A stretch of DNA of 64,000 bases from the NCBI GenBank assembly GCA_029817715.1, contig JARUPY010000289.1, positions 248,001-312,000 of the forward strand, written 5' to 3'. The stretch comes from Melastoma dodecandrum. Its lineage: Eukaryota > Streptophyta > Magnoliopsida > Myrtales > Melastomataceae. Every line of letters starts with the position of its first letter. Position 1 is the stretch's first letter. The translations under genes and the position numbers were made by a program. A model generated the notes under the pieces. It saw only the letters and a list, made by a program, of their open reading frames with translations, made no database searches and was not told the DNA's origin. This document shows, in pieces, positions 49,723-57,382 of the stretch.

Positions 49723-51161
49723 GGCGGCTGCGGCCCATCGTCGTTCTCGGCGTCCTCGCGGCGGGTCCTGTGGTGGTATCGGGGTGTTGCCGCAAGCTAC
49801 GGGATGTTCGGCGGGAGCCTCGCCTTCGCGCTCGACGTCGCCGCCTCTGTCGCCACGGCGGCGGCCGTCGTTCTGCTCGCCGCCGAGGTGGTGCTCGGCT
49901 ACGGCATCGCCGTCCTCGTCGGCGTCGCGCCGACCGGCTTCGTGCTTGCCGGCACCTATGCGGTGCTCGGCCTCGCCGCGCTCGCCGTGGTGCTCGACCA
50001 TTTCGGCGTCAACGTCACGGCGGTCGTGGCCACCTCCGCGGTGCTCACCGCGATCGTCGGCCTCGCGTTGCAGCCGACGCTAGGTGCCTTCGTCGCCGGG
50101 CTGGCGCTGCACGCCGACCGCGTGGTGCGGATCGGCGACGGCCTCGTTGTCGGCGAGGAGCGCCTCGTCGTGGTCTCGGTCGGATGGCGGTCCGTCGTCG
50201 GCGCGAAAGCGGACGGCACCCGCGTCGTGGTCTCCAACGCCAAGGTCCTCGACGGCTTCGTCGAGATCGTGCCGGGCGATGCCCCGGTGCGCGCGGAGAC
50301 CGAGATCGTCGCGCCGCTCGGCGTCGAGCCGGGACGCATCGCCGACCTCGTCGCCGGGGTCCTCGCCGATTACAGCCTCGTCGACGCGGGCCATCCGATC
50401 GCCCGTCGCGCCGGTCGGCTTCGATCCCGAGAAGGCGCAGGCACGCTATCGGATCCGCTTCTGGGTGCGCCGTTTCGGCGACCGCGAGGCCGGCGGGCGA
50501 GCTTCTGCTCGAACGACTATGGTATCTTTTTCAGCGCGAGGGCATCGCCTGGTCGGTCGGTGCCGGAGCCGGCGAGGATCTCGCCGAGGCCGCCTGGGCG
50601 CCGTTGCTCGCGGCCGCCATCGGCCAGGCGCGGCGCGAGGACGGCACGCGGGCGATCGTGTCCGAGCCGCTCGTCGCGGCCGGGACCTTGCTGCTCTATG
50701 CCGAGGGCGAGCGCATCACGGTCCCCGACCGCCTTGCCGGCCGCCGTTGCCTCCTGGTGCGCGGGCGCCTGCACGCGGGCGTGTCGGACCTCGCGGAGGC
50801 GCGTGGCCCGATCCACGGCGTCGTCACCGATGCGTCGCGGCGGATGGCGCTCGTCGACATGTCGACGCGGCTCGCCGCGCATGTCGGTCCCTTCGCCGAG
50901 CTCGCGGTCCGCCGTGCGGCGCGGGCGCACGCCGATCTCGGGCGCGTCCGCGCGGCCGTCGCCGTCGAGATCGACGACGAGGACGCACGCGAGGCGTTCC
51001 TGGCCGCCGCCGACCCGGCGCCAGCGGCGACCCGGGGACCGGGCTTTGAGTTCATGCCGAAGGTGGGCGCGACCGGCCAGCTGCAGCCGGACCCGCCACT
51101 CTGCGCCGCCGGGCGGGTTGCGCTCGTGGCGATCGCGGAGGGCCCCGTCGCGGCGCGTTGA
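49719..51161 (+). CDS. MscS-family mechanosensitive channel with unusual C-terminal domain (three frameshifts)
   Basis: About 480 residues. Several helices (ALDVAASVATAAAVVLLAAE, LAGTYAVLGLAALAVVLDHF) precede the MscS pore helix and beta domain: SAVLTAIVGLALQPTLGAFV, then RVVRIGDGLVV and TRVVVSNAKVLDGFVEI. Frames change near 49775, 50412 and 50500. The last third (EDLAEAAWAPLLAAAIGQAR, GTLLLYAEGERITVPDRLAG, IDDEDAREAFLAAADP) is not standard MscS and looks like a separate regulatory domain with a 'GExI..P' sort of barrel, weakly recalling cyclic-nucleotide-binding folds. The GTG start overlaps the haem-type sensor gene. Confidence 0.7.
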   Translation: MRRLRPIVVLGVLAAGPVVVSGCCRKLRDVRREPRLRARRRRLCRHGGGRRSARRRGGARLRHRRPRRRRADRLRACRHLCGARPRRARRGARPFRRQRHGGRGHLRGAHRDRRPRVAADARCLRRRAGAARRPRGADRRRPRCRRGAPRRGLGRMAVRRRRESGRHPRRGLQRQGPRRLRRDRAGRCPGARGDRDRRAARRRAGTHRRPRRRGPRRLQPRRRGPSDRPSRRSASIPRRRRHAIGSASGCAVSATARPAGELLLERLWYLFQREGIAWSVGAGAGEDLAEAAWAPLLAAAIGQARREDGTRAIVSEPLVAAGTLLLYAEGERITVPDRLAGRRCLLVRGRLHAGVSDLAEARGPIHGVVTDASRRMALVDMSTRLAAHVGPFAELAVRRAARAHADLGRVRAAVAVEIDDEDAREAFLAAADPAPAATRGPGFEFMPKVGATGQLQPDPPLCAAGRVALVAIAEGPVAAR

Positions 51162-51212
51162 ACTCGCCGGGGGGCGGGTCGTTGGCAAGAAGGCATCAAC
51201 GCAGGAGAGACG

Positions 51213-51614
51213 ATGATTTCCGCCCTGGATCCGCAGAAGGTTTACTTCCTGATCGTCAAGATCAGCGCCTTCGACGTGCAGGCCGAACCCGATATCGGCG
51301 GCGGCTCCGACGCAATCGATGACGAATTCGCCTCGGTCTACAACGAGGAGGCCGCGCCCTCGGTCGCTGGAGAAGTGGAGGGGCTCATCGAAGCGATGAA
51401 TGTCGACGAGCAGCGCGAACTGATCGCGCTCGCCCTCGTCGGGCGCGGAGACTATGCGAAAGAGGATTGGGCCTCAGCGATGAGCGTCGCTGGTTCGCAT
51501 CCGGAGCCGACGACGTCCGCATTCCTGCTCAATGATCCGCTTGTTTCCGACTCTCTTCAGGAGGGGCTGTCGCTATACGGCTTCTCTTGCGACGAGGAGA
51601 CAGCCGAGCGGTGA
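51213..51614 (+). CDS. DUF3775 protein
   Basis: 133 residues, acidic and intact. ALDPQKVYFLIVKISAFDVQ and GEVEGLIEAMNVDEQRELIA followed by LVGRGDYAKEDWASAMSVA fit DUF3775, an uncharacterised alphaproteobacterial family. No signal, membrane segment or catalytic motif. It starts 51 bases after the MscS gene with CAGGAGAGACG just before the ATG as a good ribosome-binding site. Confidence 0.75.
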   Translation: MISALDPQKVYFLIVKISAFDVQAEPDIGGGSDAIDDEFASVYNEEAAPSVAGEVEGLIEAMNVDEQRELIALALVGRGDYAKEDWASAMSVAGSHPEPTTSAFLLNDPLVSDSLQEGLSLYGFSCDEETAER

Positions 51615-51683
51615 TATGCCGGTCGCCGACGCGCCGGAAGGCATTGTTGGAATTAAAACCGGCTAGACCGCTCCGTCCTACTG

Positions 51684-53215
51684 CTAGGCGTCGAGCCTTC
51701 CGCCCTTTTCGATCTCGGCAACCGACAGCGCCCCGCTTTCACCCAGCCGATGCATGAAGGCGATGATCGCCTTGCTCCGGCCTAGAGCCGACGCGGCATG
51801 GGCCTTACCATCACGAATGTAGTAGGCGATGAAATCGAGCTTGCCCACGTCGCCGTGCGTCACGATGCGATCCCATTCGTGTACGTAGCCGGCGTACCCG
51901 AGGCGATTGTCGCCCTGGCTCGTCCAGAAGAACGGGATGCCGGTGAAAGGCGCCTCGTCGCCGAGCATCGCGCGGGCGGCATGCACGCCGTGCTGTTGGG
52001 CGAGGGCGCCAATGCTCGATGCGCGCGACGGTGCCGCTTTGCGCATCCGGGAAGGCGGCGATATCGCCGGCGAGCCAGACACCAGGTGCGATTTTCAATC
52101 CCGCGTCGACCGCGATGCTGCCGTCGCCACGCTTCGGAGCGTCGATCGCCGCCGTCTCCGGGGCGGCGCCAGCGCCGATCAACACGAGATCGGTCGATAG
52201 TGTCTCACCGCCTTCGAGCCGGACCGCGGCGACGCGTCCGTCGCCTTCGAAGCGCGCGACCTTGCCTTGCAGGAAGCGGACGCCCGCTCCCTCGTGAAAG
52301 ACCTTGAGCGCATGCGCGATGTCGTCGCCGAAGCGCGTTGCGAGCGGTAGCGGCTCCGGTGTCACCACTGTCGCCGACACGCCGCGTTTCGTCAGGAAGG
52401 ATGCCGCTTCGATGCCGATGAAGCCACCGCCGATGATGGTGACGGTCTTTGCCGCCTCGGCCGCGTCGTTCAATGCGACAGCATCCTCCAGGCTGCGCAG
52501 GACGAAGATGTTCTTCAAGTCGCCGCCGGCGAAATGTGGGATCACGGGTCGACTGCCGGTCGCGATAAGCAGTGCGTCTGCCGTGAGAGTCGAACCATTT
52601 CGGAGGGTGACACTGCGCTTTGTGGGCTCGATCCGCGTTGCCGGCCCCATCAAGAACTCGACGCCGTGCGTGGCGAAGAATCCCTTTTCCAGCGTGGCCA
52701 TCTCGGGATCGCTCTTCTCGGAAAGGAAGAACTTCGACAGGATCGTGCGGTCGTAGGGATCGCCACCCTCGCGGCCGACCACGACGAGCCGACCGCCGAA
52801 GCCCTCGTGCCGCAATGTCTTGACGGCGGCGACGGCGGCAGCCCCCGAGCCGACGATGACGAAAGTCCGACCGTCGTGCGCGCGCGTCGAGGGGGCGCGC
52901 CTCGGCCATCGGCTCGAGCGTGACGACGATCTTCTCGCCCTCGGTGCGGATCGGATATTGCGCCAGCCCATCGAGCGCCGGCGGCTCCAGCAGGGCACCG
53001 TCGCCGATGTTGAATGCCGCCTTGTGCCAGGGACAGTACAGCGTACGCCCGCAAATGGCGCCCTCGGCGAGCGGTGCGCCGGCATGCGGGCACTCAGCCT
53101 GGAAGGCGCGCAGCCCGTTGGCGTCGCGAATGAACAGCACCTTTTGGTCGCCATCCTCGACCTGCGTCATCCCCATCGGGATATCCGCCTCGATCGCTCG
53201 AACCTCTGCCGCCAT
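51684..53215 (-). CDS. Rieske [2Fe-2S] / FAD-dependent pyridine nucleotide-disulphide oxidoreductase (two frameshifts)
   Basis: About 510 residues, similar in layout to AIF-like (AIFM3) proteins. The N-terminal Rieske domain has CPHAGAPL and CPWHKAAF as cluster ligands. After a break near 52888 comes FVIVGSGAAAVAAVKTLRHE (FAD), then TVTIIGGGFIGIEAASFLTK (NAD). LATGSRP-type and AGDIAAFPDA motifs complete it. A second break near 52020 leads to LAQQHGVHAARAMLGDEAPF and PFFWTSQGDNRLGYAGYVHE, the reductase C-terminal domain. It would pass electrons between NAD(P)H and the Rieske cluster to an unknown acceptor. Confidence 0.88.
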
Positions 53216-53296
53216 GATCCGCTCCTTTCTTGGAGCGGGTCTAATCGCAAGCCGCTGGACCGGTTGCCTGCTTTTTTGACGCGGTTTCGCGCGACG

Positions 53297-53636
53297 TCAC
53301 GTCTTGTCCATGGCCGCGACGAGCCTTTTCGGCGCGATCGCGCGCCACCGGCGCAGCAGGAACGGCTCGATGTCCGCGGCGGTGGCTTCGGCCAATCGCG
53401 CGAGCATCGACGGCCAGTCCTGATAGTGCGGCGTAGTGAAGAAGATCGCGGGCGCCGCCTCGATCAGCATGTCGCGCTCGTCGCGCTCGATGCCGGGGAG
53501 GACGAGCGTCTCGCCGTCCTCGCGCAGCCGCGCGAGCAGCTTGCCGCGCACCTTGAGCGCTGGCGTCCCGTAGGAGGTGCCGTCCTCCACCGCCCGGCCA
53601 CGCGAGCGTCAGCGCGCGCACGTCGTCGAAGGTCAT
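53297..53636 (-). CDS. MmcQ/YjbR-family DNA-binding-like protein (frameshifted)
   Basis: About 112 residues. It begins MTFDDVRALTLAWPG from an ATG at 53634-53636, changes frame near 53593 and continues with EDGTSYGTPALKVRGKLLAR, ERDMLIEAAPAIFFTTPHYQ and WPSMLARLAEATAADIEPFL, the YjbR pattern. The family has a double-wing fold with unproven DNA binding. The start overlaps the stop of the SRPBCC gene (ATGA). It is the last gene of the 54.9 to 53.3 kb overlapping operon. Confidence 0.8.
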
Positions 53637-54100
53637 CGTGGGGTTCCCAACCTTTGGCGGAACGCGGCGAGCAGCGCCTGCCACCATTCGCCATGGCGCT
53701 GCAGGAACACGCCGTCCGGAAAGCGATGGCGCGCCACATGGTCCTGCGGGACGCTCTCCCAGCCCCGGTGCTCGACGCTGACGCGCGTCTCCTCGCCGAC
53801 AGGCTCGAAACGCACCTCGACTTCGGTCTCCTGTCCCGGCGCGAAGGTCGCCTGCCGCCAGGTGAAAGCGAGGCGGCGCCCCGGCTCCCAGGCCAGCACG
53901 CGACCGATCTCGAACGTGCCGCCGTCGGCGCGCGTCTCGACGAGGCGCCCGTCGGCGAAGGCGAGCGTGCCGGGCGCACGCGGCGTGAAAGCGAAGAGCT
54001 GGTTTGGCCGCCACCATTGGCCGATCTCGCCGGTGAAGACGGCGAAGGCGCGCTCGGGGCTGGCCTTGACGCGCAGCGAAACGAGTACGCGGGATGTCAC
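53633..54100 (-). CDS. SRPBCC (AHSA1-like) domain protein
   Basis: 155 residues, intact. The START/Bet v1-like AHSA1 pattern is present: VKASPERAFAVFTGEIGQWW at the start, RVLAWEPGRRLAFTWRQ in the middle, TRVSVEHRGWESVPQ and a C-terminal amphipathic helix (WWQALLAAFRQRL). These domains bind hydrophobic ligands. ATGA overlaps join it to the ArsR-type gene before it and the YjbR-like gene after it. ArsR plus AHSA1 is a very common pair, in which the regulator controls its partner. Confidence 0.85.
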   Translation of the reverse strand: MTSRVLVSLRVKASPERAFAVFTGEIGQWWRPNQLFAFTPRAPGTLAFADGRLVETRADGGTFEIGRVLAWEPGRRLAFTWRQATFAPGQETEVEVRFEPVGEETRVSVEHRGWESVPQDHVARHRFPDGVFLQRHGEWWQALLAAFRQRLGTPR

Positions 54101-54438
54101 GCGTCACGCTCCACATGCGCCTTGAAGGCGGCGAGCTGGTCGGCCCAAAGCGTCTCGGTCTCGTCGAGCCAGGCTTTCAGCGCGCCGATCGGCTTCGGGG
54201 TGAGCGCGTAGACGCGCACCCGTGCATCGAAGGCGGGGTGATCGTCGGCGACGAGGCCGCTCGCCTTGAGAAGCCGCAGGTGGCGGCTCAACGCCGGCGG
54301 CGAGAGCCCGACGGCCTCGGCCAGCTCGCCGGCGCGGCGCGGACGCTCGCGCAAGAGCTCGATGACCTTGCGGCGATGCGGATCGGCGAGCGCCACAAGG
54401 GTCCTGTCCAGGTCGGGCGCGGCGGCGCTCACACCCAT
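54097..54438 (-). CDS. ArsR-family winged-helix regulator
   Basis: 113 residues, intact. LDRTLVALADPHRRKVIELL and RAGELAEAVGLSPPALSRHL form the ArsR-type winged helix, ending in a wing-containing RVYALTPKPIGALKAWLDE. No cysteine metal-binding box is present, so it belongs to the non-metal branch that pairs with SRPBCC and VOC proteins. It overlaps both neighbours on the same strand, so it is translated in a chain with them. Confidence 0.88.
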   Translation of the reverse strand: MGVSAAAPDLDRTLVALADPHRRKVIELLRERPRRAGELAEAVGLSPPALSRHLRLLKASGLVADDHPAFDARVRVYALTPKPIGALKAWLDETETLWADQLAAFKAHVERDA

Positions 54439-54895
54439 CCTTCGATCGTGAGCCCGCTCGCCCTCTCGGCGTCTTCGCGCGAGACGTGCGCGACGGTCTG
54501 GCCAAAGGTCCACATGTGGCCCTCGGGATTCTCGCGCCTTGTAGACGCGGGTCGCCGTAAAATTGGTCGGCCGGTTCCTGCAAGATGGCGGCTCCGGCGT
54601 CGCGGGCGCGTGCGCAATGGTCGTCGAGCCCGTCGGCGAGATGCACGTGGATCGACTGCGTGTTCTTGCCACCGACTCGGTCCGGGCTCGCGAAATGGGC
54701 GGCCCATTCCGTGCCGACGAAGATGAGGCCGCTCTCGCCGCAGCGCATCTCGGAATGGGCAAGCGTCCCGTCCTTGTCCGTGATCACCATGCTGCGCTCG
54801 AAGCCGAAAGCCGTCTCGAGCCAATCGAGCGCCGCTGGGGCATCCTTGTAGAAGACCGCCGGGATGATCACCGGGCGGCGGAAGGGATCGTCCAT
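54429..54895 (-). CDS. VOC family (glyoxalase-like) protein (frameshifted)
   Basis: About 155 residues. RPVIIPAVFYKDAPAALDWL and FGFERSMVITDKDGTLAHSE form the first module; SIHVHLADGLDDHCARARDA the second. The frame changes near 54545, after which MWTFGQTVAHVSREDAERAS ends the usual 'GHxWxF' C-terminus. The His and Glu metal-ligand positions look intact, but the substrate (lactoylglutathione, dioxygenase substrate or antibiotic) cannot be told. It is the first gene of the four-gene overlapping operon. Confidence 0.8.
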
Positions 54896-54980
54896 CGCCA
54901 ACTCCTTTTCAAGACAGACAATTATTAACTCATAGGAGAAATATCGAGTCAAGCGACTGCGCCCGAGAAAGCCGCTCCGC

Positions 54981-55752
54981 TCATCGTGCGAGCGTCGCCG
55001 CCACGCGTTGTTCGGTCAAGACGAAGCTATGCGACGAGAGCTCGAACGGCCCTTCGAAGGGGTATTGCAGCAGGAAGCAGGCGAGCAGGACGATCGCGTT
55101 CAGGGCGCCGAAGATCGCCGACATGGTCGCGTGCGACCAGGCGTTCTCGAGGCTGGAGAAGAAAACCAGTCCGATCAGGACGCCGCAATAGACGAGGACC
55201 ATCGCCCAGAGGCCGTCGGGAATGCCCTGTCCCGCCTGGAAGATCCGCTCCTCGCGGTCGCGATGCGCCTCGAGCAGCAGGGTGACGACGCCGGTCTGCA
55301 CGGCGACGTCCCGCGGTTTTCTGGAGATCGAACCCGCTCACCGTCTCGAGCAGGTCGATTTGCGCGGCCTGGGCCCGCGCGCTCGAGGTGCGCGTCTCGC
55401 GCATGACCTTCCATTCGTCGTCGACGACCGCGGAAAGGTAGGTCTCCAGAGATTGCGCGAGCTGCTTGCGCTGCGCTTCGGGCAGGCCGTGCCCGAGGAC
55501 GGACGCGCCATGCAGGGCGGCGCATTCCTGGTCGAGGGCGTTGTCGGCGTCGACGTAGCTCGTCAGCGCCTGGCCGAAGATGAAGGCCAGGAAGACCGCG
55601 TAGATGACCCCGGCCTGGAGGAAGATCGTCGTCCCCACCTCGAAGTGGCGGCGCCGCAGCTCGATGCCGACGAGGCGGAAGACGACGTAGCTGGCACCCC
55701 CGACGACGAGCGAGACGGCGATCACGGCGGCGACGATCCCCGCCGCGTTCAT
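54981..55752 (-). CDS. DUF4239 (bestrophin-like) membrane protein (frameshifted)
   Basis: About 257 residues with four predicted helices: IVAAVIAVSLVVGGASYVVF, GTTIFLQAGVIYAVFLAFIF, and after a break near 55312 WAMVLVYCGVLIGLVFFSSL and MSAIFGALNAIVLLACFLLQ. The hydrophilic middle (QRKQLAQSLETYLSAVVDDE) and the tail PFEGPFELSS match DUF4239, sometimes described as bestrophin-like. Ion-channel function is not demonstrated. It stands alone between the ArsR operon and padR. Confidence 0.8.
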
Positions 55753-55856
55753 CCTGTGCGCCTCATCGACAGTCCCGCGCTTCGTCTCGCTTCGGACGAG
55801 CGTCTACACTATCGGAGGCCGCGCGCGAAAGCGCGGCTCGTAGGGTCCGCCGCCGT

Positions 55857-56438
55857 TCAGCTCGTCTCGATGTCGCGCGCGGCGGCATCGAGGATGCCGG
55901 TGATGCGGCTCGCGTCCTCGTCGCCGCGCGAAAGGCGCAGCCGCAGGGCCGCGTTGAGGTTGTCGAGGGCTCGCTTGACCTCCGGCGCCGGGCCACCGCC
56001 GTAGCGCGCGCGAAGCTCGGCCATGCGTTTGAAGACGCGCTCGATGTTGGCGGCGCTGCGGTCGCGCTCGGCGCGGCCCTCCGCGGTCAATCCGTAGAGC
56101 TTGCGCGGCCCTTCGGACTCGACCACCGCGATGAACCCCTGCTCCTCGAGCAGGGTGAGCGTCGGATAGACGATGCCGGGGCTCGGCGCGTAGGCGCCGC
56201 CGAAGGCCTGCTCGACGGCCTTGATGATCTCGTAGCCGTGCGCCGGCTTCTCGCCGAGCATCTTGAGCACGACGAAGCGTAGGTCACCCTGCTCGAATAT
56301 GCGGGTGCGGCTACTGCGCGACTCGTGGCTGTGGCGGTGCCAGCGCTCGTCGTGATGGCGGCTGCGGCGGGTGTCGTCGCCGCCGCCCCGACCCATGCCG
56401 TGCGGGCCCCGGCAGAAGTGAGCGAAATGAAATCTCAT
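55857..56438 (-). CDS. PadR-family transcriptional regulator
   Basis: 193 residues, intact. A His/Arg-rich N-terminal stretch (residues 1-45, RRSRHHDERWHRHSHESRSS) precedes the winged helix: LRFVVLKMLGEKPAHGYEII, GIVYPTLTLLEEQGFIAVVE, GPRKLYGLTAEGRAE. A C-terminal helical dimerisation region follows. The His-rich leader is common in PadR proteins of Hyphomicrobiales and may bind metal (inference). A strong palindrome sits just upstream, so autoregulation is likely. No obvious target gene lies beside it apart from the DUF4239 gene downstream. Confidence 0.88.
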   Translation of the reverse strand: MRFHFAHFCRGPHGMGRGGGDDTRRSRHHDERWHRHSHESRSSRTRIFEQGDLRFVVLKMLGEKPAHGYEIIKAVEQAFGGAYAPSPGIVYPTLTLLEEQGFIAVVESEGPRKLYGLTAEGRAERDRSAANIERVFKRMAELRARYGGGPAPEVKRALDNLNAALRLRLSRGDEDASRITGILDAAARDIETS

Positions 56439-56448
56439 GTGTGTTTCA

Positions 56449-56493
56449 GACCTATCTTAGATGTATCTGACAAAGATATATCTTAGATAGGTC
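56449..56493. promoter_or_regulatory. PadR operator: AT-rich palindrome
   Basis: GACCTATCTTAGAT (56449-56462) and ATCTTAGATAGGTC (56480-56493) are arms of an inverted repeat with one mismatch, with a 17-base centre (GTATCTGACAAAGATAT). The ATCTTAGATA/TATCTAAGAT core stands out from the GC-rich background and lies 11 bases upstream of the padR ATG, where it would overlap the promoter. PadR proteins classically bind ATGT-8-ACAT-like palindromes of this size. Confidence 0.6.
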
Positions 56494-56514
56494 TAGCACG
56501 CAAGCCCCCGAACG

Positions 56515-56548
56515 AAAAAAGCCCTCCCGCGGGGGTCGCGGGAGGGCT
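56515..56548 (-). terminator. Intrinsic terminator of the LuxR-type gene
   Basis: On the minus strand a stem AGCCCTCCCGCG / CGCGGGAGGGCT with a short loop is followed directly by TTTTTT (AAAAAA at 56515-56520 on the plus strand). It lies 22 bases after the stop of the regulator at 56570. This is the clearest Rho-independent terminator in the window. Confidence 0.85.
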
Positions 56549-56569
56549 CGAAACGGGCGAGGCGTGATA

Positions 56570-57217
56570 TCAGGCGTTCAGCACACGCGGCGATTGCTGG
56601 GTGCCGACGCCAAGGCTCTGAAGGAAAGCCGCGATGGCTTGCGTGCGGCGGTCGCAACCGAGCTTCTCCAGAATGGCGGAGACGTGGCTCTTGACCGTTC
56701 CTTCCGTGACGCCGAGCTCCCAGGCGATCTGCTTGTTGAGCAGCCCGCGCGTCATGAGTTCGAGGATCTCGATCTGCCGGCTCGAGAGTTTCGACATGCC
56801 GGTCGGCGGCGCGAGCCGGTTCTCCAGCTTGAAGTAGGTGCGGCCCTCGGCGATCTCGCTGATCGCCAGCTCGAGCTCGCTCGTCTCGCAGTCCGGTCCG
56901 ACGACGCCGGAGACGCCGCGCAGCTGCAGGAGGCGATGGGCGCTCTCGTCCGTGCAGGCGACGAGCGCGATAGCGATCTGCTCGCCGCGGATGTGATCGC
57001 GCAGCCCGGTCGCGTCCTTCTCGAGGGCGGACCACGACGGCACGTCGGCGATGATGACGTCGCCGCGGCGCGCCTCGCGGATGGCCTCCGCGACCTCGGT
57101 CGCCTGGCCGCCATGGTGGATCGTGGCACCGTTCAGCCCCGCATACAGCCGCAGCGCGCCAGCGATCCCCAGGCGCATGAGCGGGGCGGAGTGTAGAATA
57201 ATGAATCGAAGAGACAT
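56570..57217 (-). CDS. LuxR-type regulator with degenerate receiver domain
   Basis: 215 residues, intact. The C-terminal helix-turn-helix is canonical: LSSRQIEILELMTRGLLNKQ, IAWELGVTEGTVKSHVSAIL. The N-terminal half has a receiver-like outline (LRFIILHSAPLMRLGIAGAL, GDVIIADVPSW), but the acidic pair that normally begins it is replaced by HS, and the conserved lysine near SGVVGPD is missing; only the central Asp remains. That would prevent normal Mg-dependent phosphorylation, so it is probably phosphorylation-independent. Divergent from the ScfR-like gene. Confidence 0.82.
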   Translation of the reverse strand: MSLRFIILHSAPLMRLGIAGALRLYAGLNGATIHHGGQATEVAEAIREARRGDVIIADVPSWSALEKDATGLRDHIRGEQIAIALVACTDESAHRLLQLRGVSGVVGPDCETSELELAISEIAEGRTYFKLENRLAPPTGMSKLSSRQIEILELMTRGLLNKQIAWELGVTEGTVKSHVSAILEKLGCDRRTQAIAAFLQSLGVGTQQSPRVLNA

Positions 57218-57337
57218 TGCCGTCGACTTCTATGGTCGCGGTTTCAAAGCTCTTGAATGGCATATGAGCATTCCTCCCTATCCTTCTTTGGACAGATAGC
57301 GACAAATGGGGTGATCGACAGTTTCAATTGGGTAGGC

Positions 57338-57368
57338 TTGCAAAGAATTTGCAATTTCAGTTTGCAAT
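57338..57368. promoter_or_regulatory. Triple TTGCAA boxes upstream of the ScfR-like gene
   Basis: TTGCAAA (57338-57344), TTTGCAAT (57348-57355) and TTTGCAAT (57361-57368) lie one after another with centres about 10 and 13 bases apart, ending 14 bases before the ATG. TTTGCAAA-type boxes are known targets of RamB/PrpC-like (ScfR) regulators, to which the adjacent gene belongs, so autoregulation is likely. The boxes may also act on the divergent LuxR gene. Confidence 0.55.
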
Positions 57369-57382
57369 GTTACAACTTCGCG

